This document shows, piece after piece, positions 55,901 through 64,000 of a stretch of DNA of 64,000 nucleotides; the first letter of the stretch is position 1; each line of letters begins with the position of its first letter. Origin of the DNA: Ministeria vibrans ATCC 50519 (Eukaryota; Opisthokonta; Filasterea); contig CALSCP010002159.1 in assembly GCA_943704425.1 (NCBI GenBank), positions 32,222-96,221 on the forward strand, given 5' to 3'. Below the pieces are notes generated by a model. That model worked only from the letters and a program-made list of their open reading frames with translations, ran no database searches and had not been told where the DNA came from. A program made the position numbers and the translations under genes.

Positions 55901-58900
55901 CCCGTCCAATTGGGGCCGGAGCAGTCGCAACCGCCAACCGAGTTGCACGTGCCATGGACACACGAGGGACACAACCGACAGTCAAGTGGAGCAGCCTTCC
56001 AGTAGTTTGAGCGACAATCGCTGCAATCGGCGCCCGCATAGCCACTGGCGCATGAGCATGTGTCGGGCGCCGTGCAGGAACCTTTGCCGTTGCAATTGGA
56101 CACGCCGCTGCACGACGGATACCGGCAGTCGGGTGCGATCCAGCCGGCGGTACAGTTGCACGTGTTGGGCCCGACACACTCACCATGACTGTAGCAGTTG
56201 AAGATGCCGTTGCACGAAAATTGGCTGCAGTCAGAGCCGGTCCAACCGCTGTCGCACACGCACGAACCGTCGCTCAGACAGAAACCATGGCGGCTGCAGT
56301 CGTTGCACACACACTCGCGATCTTTGGTCTGGTTCTTCGCGCCACAAACTGTCTTCTCGTATTGTGTCGAATCGCAAGCGGGAGAACAGTCGACGCAGAC
56401 CGAATCAAGGATGTACTGTTCGCTTGGACAGGCGTTGGCACACGCAGTGCCCGACAACACTTGGCCAAGTCGTTCGCAGATGAAGCCCTCCGTGACGTCG
56501 GTGCACGACGAACCGGCGTAGCCCAAACGGCACGTGCACTGTTGCGGCTGATTGCAGAAACCGTTGCCGCTGCAGTCGTTCAGTGCCGAGCAATTTGCTG
56601 ACTGGCAGAATGGCGGGTTCCAGTCCGCCTCGCATGCGCACACATCAAACCCAATGCAGGCGCCGTGATCGTTGCAACTGTTGACTCCCGCGCACGTTGG
56701 CTCGGAGCAATTTGCACCGCCCCAGCCGGTGAAACAGTCGCAACTGTCCGGCCTGAAGCACAGGCCGTTGTCCGAGCAGTTGTTACGCGAAGTGCAGTCA
56801 AACGAGAAGCTCTCGAGGAAGGGAGTATACACCACGTCGGTGAGCGATGCCACGTCCTGTTGGTCACGCACTCGCAGCGAAACGCCCACTGCAGTTGCCA
56901 CGGACCACCAGTTTTGCTCGGCAAAGAGCGTCGCACCGTACGTTGCCGACGCTGAGTTGGCATTGAGCTCGTACGCATAAAGGGGATTCTTGAACAGATT
57001 GAAGTGCACATGCGGCAAGTACGACGCGTCAACAAGCAGCGTTGACTCGAGACCCGTCGAGGTTGAAGTACCCGTGACCGGTGAATTGGAGCGGAACACA
57101 TTGCTTGTAATGTTGTGGTAGCCCGCTCGTGAGACGGACCAGCGCACAAGGGAGGCGCCTTGACACGAGTCAAACTCGTTCTGGGCAAACGAGAGTCCCC
57201 GCTTGTCAAAGTATGTGTACCCCGAGTAGTGCCGGAGATAGATGTAGACGCAGGCAATCGCGTCGCGACAGACAAAGTTGACGGCGGTGTTCTTTTCGAT
57301 CTCATAGATGCGGACGGTGGGTTCGCTGTAGGTGGCCACTTGAAAGGTCATGATGCGCTGAGCGGACGGTGTGTCTCGGAACGTGTTGCTGACTACCGAT
57401 ACACGTTTGGCGTAGTATGATGTACTTGTGTAGGCAATGTGCAGCGCGGTGTTCCCAATAGCCTGGAAGACATTGTCGTGCACGTTGGAGATGAGATTGT
57501 ACGCGGAAAGGGAATGGACTACGCCGTGCGAGGCACAATTCTGAAAGGTTGAGTTTGCGACCTCGAGGTGATTACTCGCCGACGAGAGACAGTAACCGGA
57601 CGAGTATTGTACGAGCGAATCGCGAATTGTAGCAGAAATAGTGGCAAACTCAACCGTGTGGGTGCTGGTCGACGCTCCATTGCCGCTGAAAGTCGATCGC
57701 TCCACCAGTGTTGAGCCACCCGACGTCGTGGTGGCGTACAAGCCGCCGCCGCGGTTGAACTCAAAGACACAGTCGCTCACTCGGAAGGCGGTCGAGGCCG
57801 TGGTGCGCAAGTAGACGCCCCGCAACGAAGTGCTGAGCGAGCGAGAGACGGTCACGTTGATCATCCAGGCGTATGTGCCCTTGGTGTCGTCAAAGACGAC
57901 ACCACCGCCCGCCGAGTATCGAATCAACAGGTGTTGAAGGTGCGCCGTGGACTGAACACCTTGAATGACGCCGACCTTGGTACCGTCAAACAAACCCCCA
58001 CCATACTCGAAGAGAACATTCTCCACGATGGAGCCGTCCACAAGCTCGGGCACGGCACCCGTCGTGTCGTAGCGTGCGCTCGTGCTCTTCTCGCTAAAGT
58101 ACACCTGACCCCAGTCGCCCTCGAGGGGATTCGCGTTCGCCGACGTGAACACAATCGGCAGATCGCGCGTCCCTTGTGCGAAAAGTTTGCCATTGACAAG
58201 CCACACCACGCCCGTCTCCATGGCAAGTTGCACGCCAGGCTCGATCACAAGTGTCACACCCGCTTGAACGGTAATCGAGCCGCTCACAATGTACGGCTCG
58301 GCGCGATAGGGAATCACCGAATCCTTGCCCACCGAACCCTTGAGCGTCCCATCAGCTCGCAAAAATGAGACGCGTTCCGCATCGGGGTGCAGCGTGTCAG
58401 TTAGGTTCTATAAAAGTATAATAATATTATTAATATTATTATCATTTTATATTTTATTAGTATTATTGTTTTATTATTGTGTTTTTATGATGTTTTCTTT
58501 TTACCGCAGATAACAGATACGGGAAATACTCGACAAGGGCCGTGGTTGGGTTCTCAAAGTAGTCTTCAATGACTGACTCGATGGTCAACTCACTGATGGT
58601 GCCCCACCAACAATTGGTTGCGACAATTGGACCGCGAGTGACAGGCAGAGCCGCATTGACGACTGTCGTGGCATTGTTGTTGTCGTAGAAGTTATTGGGC
58701 ATCGTGACGGCATAGCTTGTGTCGGCAATATTGAAAATGGCAATAGAAGCCGTGTTGTTACGCAAGTCATTGTGCTCAAAGTCCGACGATCCGGTGGCAG
58801 TAAAGAAATTCCAAGAGATCATATTGGCTGCTGTGTTACTCTCAATCACGTTTGATTGCATGATCAGACGCTCCGAGTAGGGTGTACCAAAACTCAACTC

Positions 58901-61900
58901 AATCAGTGAGCCGCCACTAAAATGCCACCATTACAAGTGAGTCCCAAAACACATCATAAAATTAATTAATTTAACAACAAATTACCTGTACGAGCAGTCG
59001 CGAAATGTGTTGCCTGAAATCACAAAGAGTTCGCCGATAGCGCCCGAGCGACGGTACATGTACGAACCGCCGCGCAAAGCCCGATTGTTCTCAATACGCT
59101 CAAAGATATTGTCTTGGACAGTGAATCGGTACATGCTCTAGATTGAGAAAAGAAGAAGAAAAACATAATATTTAAGTTAGTGCTCCACTTGAAAAAACTA
59201 TTAATAAATCAATTCTAGTACGTAAGTGGCATATCGAATGGCTTGGAAGTAACCGCCGCCGCGACAATCGTGCAAATGAGAGTTCTTCAACGTCACTTCA
59301 TGGGATGAAGTGTGTATGTGCTGGTAAATCCCTACACAACCAAAGTATCAAAAAATAAGGATTAGTCACAACGAACCAAAACCACAAGGAATCGCTCAGA
59401 GCGTACCAAACCCAGCGCAATCAGAGACTGTAATGTTGTCGGCAACAAAGTAGTAGACGTAGTTGAGCAAGTAGAGACAGTGCGAACCGCTACCGCGCAC
59501 GGTGGTGTCACTACAGAAGACATAAAATTAGCGTTGTCAAAGACATGAATACATTATGAAAATGCACTATTTCAACTTTTCAAACTTACCGCATGTACAA
59601 ATAGCCTCGATTCATATACAGGGTGTAGACTGAAGAAGGAGCGTTGACATTCATGTTGGTGAAGGAGGAGCCATCGAGAAAAAGGCGCGCGTTGTTGTTG
59701 ACCGAGTAGAAGTAGAGGTTGGGGCCGTTGTAGCCCTGGTCCACGACACAATCGCGCAGGATCAAGGTGCGCCCGCTCTGAGGATCCGACCAAAAAGCAT
59801 AGCGCGTCGACGCCGACGTAGCCAGCCCCGACGAGTTGGTCAGGCGCACATCGTCAAACACAGTGGTGTACTTGAGACTGTTTAGACGCACCGCGCCTAC
59901 AAGAGAGCCGACAAACTCAACGTGCAGCAGGTATGGAGCAGTTTCGGTGCACGTGATCGCATAGCTGCTAGTGGTTGAGCCAGCATTGACAATGCGAACG
60001 TGCTCGAGAATGGAGCCAATCGTGAGAATCTGAGCATCATAATTGGTCGAGGAAAAGGTGCAGGGAGGCGCAGAATTGGAGAAGGCGAGGCCGTCCCACG
60101 TTGCCGACGCGTCTGGGCCAGTGGCTGTGAAGACAATAGGCGCAACGTCAGTGCCTTGCGCAATCAAGCGACCCTGCACAGCAAATCCAACACCGGGAGC
60201 AAAGACAAGCACACAGCCAGGCTCGATAATGAAAGTGACGCCCTCCGAGACGGACAGGGTCGCGGTGACATTGTAGGGCGAGTTGATCGCCGGCAGAGTG
60301 TAGTTGGAGCCAACAACACCTCGCAGTTCACCATTTCCACGAAGAAACGTCAGACGAGGTGAGTCGGGATCAATGAGCGACGACTGATTTGCCGCAAGCA
60401 GGAACGGGAAGGTGTTCACAAGAGCCTGTTGTGTATATGAAAAAAAGAAGAAAAAAAAGGTCAGAGACAAAACCGCACACCATTGCACACTCATACGTAG
60501 GCGTTGTTATCGGTGAAATCATAGATGCGTGACTGCATCACCTCCTCGTCCGTGGTGCCCCAGAAACACTCAGTGGCATCCATCTAGAAAGAGATAAACA
60601 AATTAATGAAAATATATTTCTATCTTATATCCATGGGAGACATTAATTGATATTTTTCTTACGGGACCACGCACGAGAGGAAACGCCACAAACAGCTCCT
60701 GGTCAAACGTGGGATTGACAAAGTAGTTTCGCTTGAGATCAAGTGGATACGAGGTCGTGTCAAAGGTGACGGTGGAGCGCGCAGAAACCGACACGGCGGT
60801 GGTCGGCGAACCGACGTAACTGTTGTTGCGAAAGTCGTTGAAAGAAAACGAGATGGGCGGTTTGGGTTGCAGACGGTTCCCCCGAACCACGACACCAGTC
60901 GCCGTGTTGTTCGTAATAGTGTTGTTCTCGAAGAAGAGGCGGTCTGTGTAAAGGCAACCGCATTAAAAGCATAATACAATCATAATAATGAAGAAAATAA
61001 TGACAATAATAATAATAATAATTATTATTATTATTATTATTATTATTATAATTATTATTATTATTATCATTATTATTGCTGTTGTTGTTGTTGTCATATT
61101 GATAAAGAAATGTAAGACGAAAGCACTTACTATTAGAGTAGCCCGACACTGTAAAGTAGATGCACTGTGCCGTACAGAGGTTGTTGACAATGAGATTGTC
61201 GGTGAAAAGGAACAGCCGCTCGGCGTTGGTCGACGCATAGAACGACAGGTAGAGCGCAGTGCCCACATTATTCTCAATGAGCTACACATAAATTGTTAGA
61301 CACAGAGCTGTATTTCATTCTGTTTTGCACCGTACGTTCCCTTGGATAAGTCCACCATGTTTGTAGTAGGAGTTGTAACGCGAGTCAGCAATCAACCCGC
61401 TCCCGCATCCAGTGATGACGTTGTCGATATATTTGAAGTAATACGTCGAACTTATCAAGCAAGGGGAAAGAGAAGAGACGAGATAAGGATAAAAAGAAGA
61501 AAACAAATCTGGTTCTACCTCGTTCGGGAATACTGACGGACGCCCCAAGATCCAACGTTTCGAATGGTGCAGCCGGTCACATAAAGACGATAGCAATAGT
61601 TGTATGCGTATATGCCATACCCTAAAAAAAATGTGCAATACAATCATTTTAATAACAATAATAATAATACAAAAAATAAAAAATACAATTTAAATCTATT
61701 ATTATTAACAATTTACCTCGGAAGTCGGAGATGTTCGAGTTCTGGACCTCAATAACATAGGCACTCGCCGAGTAGACACCATGATGATTGGTTGAAGGAG
61801 ACGCAGATTCGTAGGAGAGCTCCGAGTCGGACAGATAGACACCGCCGTAGTTGTTAGAAGACGTATACTGAATGGCAGTTGCGTGAGACTTGACAATACG

Positions 61901-64000
61901 CATTCGTCGGATAGTAATCCACGGCCTTTGTGACGAAGTGGCCGTCAGAGACACTTGAATCTGAGATCCCGTCTGGTTGAACAAGTACACGTCATCGAGT
62001 GCCATGTAGCTCGCCATGAGCGACGAGTACTGGATTCCGTTAGTACAGTGGCGGATTTCCACATTGCGCAAGTACGGAGCATACTACAAAAATATGAAAG
62101 AGGGGAAGGAGGGTGAGGGAGAAAATGAGAAAGTACGACGTGAGAGAGGGAAAAGGCGATAGAACAAGGAAAAGAATAAAGTGAGAGAAATAAAAATAAA
62201 AACACTTTGATGAGTGCGTACCGACTGTGCCGTCAGAACATACGAGCTGCTGTCACCGCCGCCAAACTCGAGAATGACATGCTCGAGAACACTGCCACCC
62301 GAGATGTACTGCAGCTCAAAACGAGTGTGATTGTACAGACCCTGCGACAATGATGAGAAGGACAGACTGCCCCAGCTGCCGGGGACACGTGTGGCACTGG
62401 TGAAAACAATCGGCAACAGAGATTGGCCTTGCGCAATGAGAGAGCCCGAGACGGTGAACGACACGCCGTCGTTCATCAAGAACGTTGTTCCCGGCTCCAG
62501 TGTGAGAATGACATCCTTGGCAACATTGAGCGAACCCGTCACGTTGTAAGTTCCCGCCGGCAGAGTATAGTTGCTGCCAACAGTTCCTACAAAACAGAGA
62601 AAAAAAATGACAATGAGTCTCGAAAAGATTTAGGGTAGCACTTATTGTTAGTCTACCTTGCATCCGGTTGCCACCACGCAAGAAGCTCAGACGCGGCGCG
62701 TTGGGATCCACTCCGTCCGAGAAATTGGCTGAAACAAGGTAAGGGAAAAAGTCAACTTGGGCGAGGTCGGGATTCTCTTGGAAGTCATAGATGGACTCTT
62801 CAATGCCGATTTCGTTGGAGGTGCCCCAGTAGTTGTAGAGAGCCAGGAGAGGCCCTTGCACAAACACGGGTGCTTCTACTCTGACCAAAAACGGGAAGTT
62901 TCCGTCCAAGAAGTTCCACTGGAAGGAATCCACGGGGTACGTGTTGGCGAGGTAGAGCAGGGCAGAGGAGGACGAGGTGGGGTCGAGCGCGATGTTGCCA
63001 CGAAGGTCGTTTCCGTCAATGTACGTGGGGGAGGTGGCGCTTTGCACAAACGTGTAGATGAGCTTGAGACACGTGTTGTTCGTGAGAGTGTTGTTGTGCA
63101 CGTAAAAACGGTAGCTGTCGGAGTAACCACCGACGGTGAGAGCCATCACATAGTCTGAGACAGTGCAGTTGCGAATGGAGTTTCGTTCGATGCGAAAGAC
63201 GTCCGCCGAGTTCTGAATGTAACCCGCATAATTGATAGCGTAGCCCGTCAGCTCTTCAAAGAGGTTGTCTTGCACAACAAATGTGGACGAGTAGTAGCTA
63301 TTGTAGCGATGCTACAAGAAAATATATGAATAAATTAATAACACTTAAACTAAACATCACACAGTGTGTGTGCATAATCCTTTTCGTACCCAATTGTGAA
63401 TGCCGGATCCGCATCGCCGAATGGTGTTTCCCGTACAGGTGAGCTGATCGTTCTGGCTGCGATAGTAGAGGGCAATGGCGGTGCCGCGCACATCCTCAAA
63501 GGTTGTGTTGGTGACCGAGACCAGACGTGTGTAATAGTATGCGTAAAAACCTAACAAAGCGAAGAGACGACAAGTGCGTTTAGAGAACTGTTTACTTAAT
63601 ATTATATTTTCTTCTATTTCTTTTCTTATAGTTTTTTTGTGTGTAGTACCTTCGCCAGTGTAACCAGAAATTTCAGCCTCGTTGATGTTGACACGAAGAA
63701 AGTTGTACACGTAAATGCCACGCTTGGCGGTGGGATCAACGACAGAGTTGTTGAACGAGTACGAGCCCTAATAAAACAAAGAGAGTGAAAACAAAATGTG
63801 AATGTACGTGTGTGTGTGTGTGTGTGACTGAGTATGTGTACCTTGGTGACATACAAGTAGCCATACCCACTGCTTGTCGAGTAGGCGTACACAGCGGGTG
63901 CACGCGATTGGACCGTTTCACAATCGTCCATGTACACGTGGGTGTGGGCGGCGGAGATGGAGAGGAACTGAAAGTCGTAGACAGTGGAGCGAGCGGAGGC
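46954..64000 (-). CDS. Giant type I surface protein: beta-helix modules, tenascin EGFs, beta-sandwiches, 31 Notch-type EGFs, TM (5' partial)
   Basis: Probable adhesion or recognition receptor. Seventeen minus-strand exons in the window join in frame: 63842-64000 (cut), 63650-63767, 63390-63550, 62657-63311, 62222-62586, 61717-62083, 61519-61621, 61336-61450, 61131-61281, 60663-60943, 60497-60583, 59590-60425, 59407-59510, 59222-59331, 58986-59137, 58505-58916, 46954-58407. They encode 5209 residues; the start is outside. The N-terminal part is tandem right-handed beta-helix modules, each opening with FLRGNG-like and PIVFTS motifs and closing with WWGT and YFPYL motifs. The last exon continues with tenascin-type EGFs (about 56790-55510), an IPT-like domain (~55830-55620), CARDB-like sandwiches, 29 Notch-type EGFs (~51300-47960), a 140-residue beta domain, two more EGFs, a TM helix (~47290-47215) and an 86-residue tail ending EDTV. 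Confidence 0.9.
48640..49099 (-). repeat. 228-bp two-EGF duplication
   Basis: EGF pairs 20-21 and 22-23 (CTDGVNGHACAC plus CVDGVDQYSCSC) are two copies of a 228-bp block that differ at only a handful of bases. Confidence 0.93.
49100..49795 (-). repeat. Six near-identical 114-bp EGF units
   Basis: EGF repeats 14-19 of the Notch-type array (core ASGATCTDNVxGFACVCAAG) are nearly identical in DNA over 114-bp periods. The few changes are mainly in the codons for Asn/Asp and Ser/Asn. This indicates recent tandem duplication or gene conversion. Confidence 0.95.
53030..53590 (-). other. Cys/Gly cluster and Lys-rich helix inside the giant protein
   Basis: Between beta-sandwich domains lies a stretch rich in Gly-Cys (GGGCGSGGCGGGS, nt ~53480-53380). 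It is followed by LICNECVQSILDCV, a hydrophobic helix-like part and then a lysine-dense segment (KKVIKVLKEVKKKVTKMM, nt ~53150-53070). It matches no domain I know. Confidence 0.6.
58130..64000 (-). repeat. Tandem right-handed beta-helix modules in the giant gene
   Basis: Three module openings are visible near 62740, 60390 and 58390. Each has the form D-x-PRLSFLRG, then an IxPG turn, GxLIAQG and PIVFTS. Module closings carry YNYWGT, CFWGT, CWWGT and (last, ~56920) NWWSV, followed by an FPYL or TPFL strand. Module bodies at each level are cut by short introns. The pattern resembles bacterial-type surface parallel beta-helix proteins. Confidence 0.8.

Overview
The window is nuclear DNA of a unicellular eukaryote. 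It shows spliceosomal introns of about 50-350 nt with GT-AG ends, a standard genetic code (TAA, TAG and TGA all end recognisable genes), cytosolic ribosomal, spliceosomal and chromatin genes, and mitochondrial import and calcium genes. HPS5, TMEM18, MICU, SRA1 and a WAC-domain (Acf1-like) protein together suggest a protist, perhaps related to animals, fungi or amoebae, but I cannot place it further from sequence alone. Introns are full of (CT)n, (GT)n, (CA)n and tetranucleotide arrays.

The layout is compact. About 28 genes lie on both strands, largely alternating, with neighbours often tail to tail (32-150 bp apart) or head to head (about 115-280 bp apart). From left to right: an Acf1-like chromatin remodelling subunit (+, 5' cut by the window edge); a broken eL42 gene (+) and unidentified exons; a YHS/F-box/SUKH protein (+); Erv1 (-); a PX protein (+); an F-box/LRR protein (-); DET1 (+); HPS5 with a C-terminal RING (+); SRA1 (-); a basic orphan (+); half a TrpE joined at a (GT)n tract to half a TBCE (+); STE24 (-); GlcNAc-6-P deacetylase (-); an HPP membrane protein (+); a DUF899 protein (+); a class II HDAC (-); a GST (+); Alba (-); PRP17 (+); TMEM18 (-); an SDR-like protein (+); a PSI-domain membrane protein (-); LSm2 (+); MICU (-); RPB8 (-).

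The last 17 kb (46954-64000, minus) is one giant surface-protein gene that runs off the window. It encodes at least three tandem right-handed beta-helix modules in many small exons. These are followed by a single 11.45-kb exon with further beta-helix, tenascin-type EGF, IPT-like and beta-sandwich domains, 31 Notch-type EGF repeats, one transmembrane helix and a short cytoplasmic tail.

Most genes are housekeeping: transcription and chromatin (Acf1, HDAC, RPB8), RNA processing (PRP17, LSm2, Alba), ubiquitin ligase adaptors (two F-box proteins, DET1), organelle biogenesis (HPS5, Erv1, MICU, STE24) and metabolism. There is no operon logic, no tRNA or rRNA, and no recognisable transposon. Two genes (eL42 and TrpE/TBCE) break exactly at long dinucleotide tracts, which suggests assembly collapses rather than biology. 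Exon boundaries were assigned by hand from reading frame, splice signals and family conservation.
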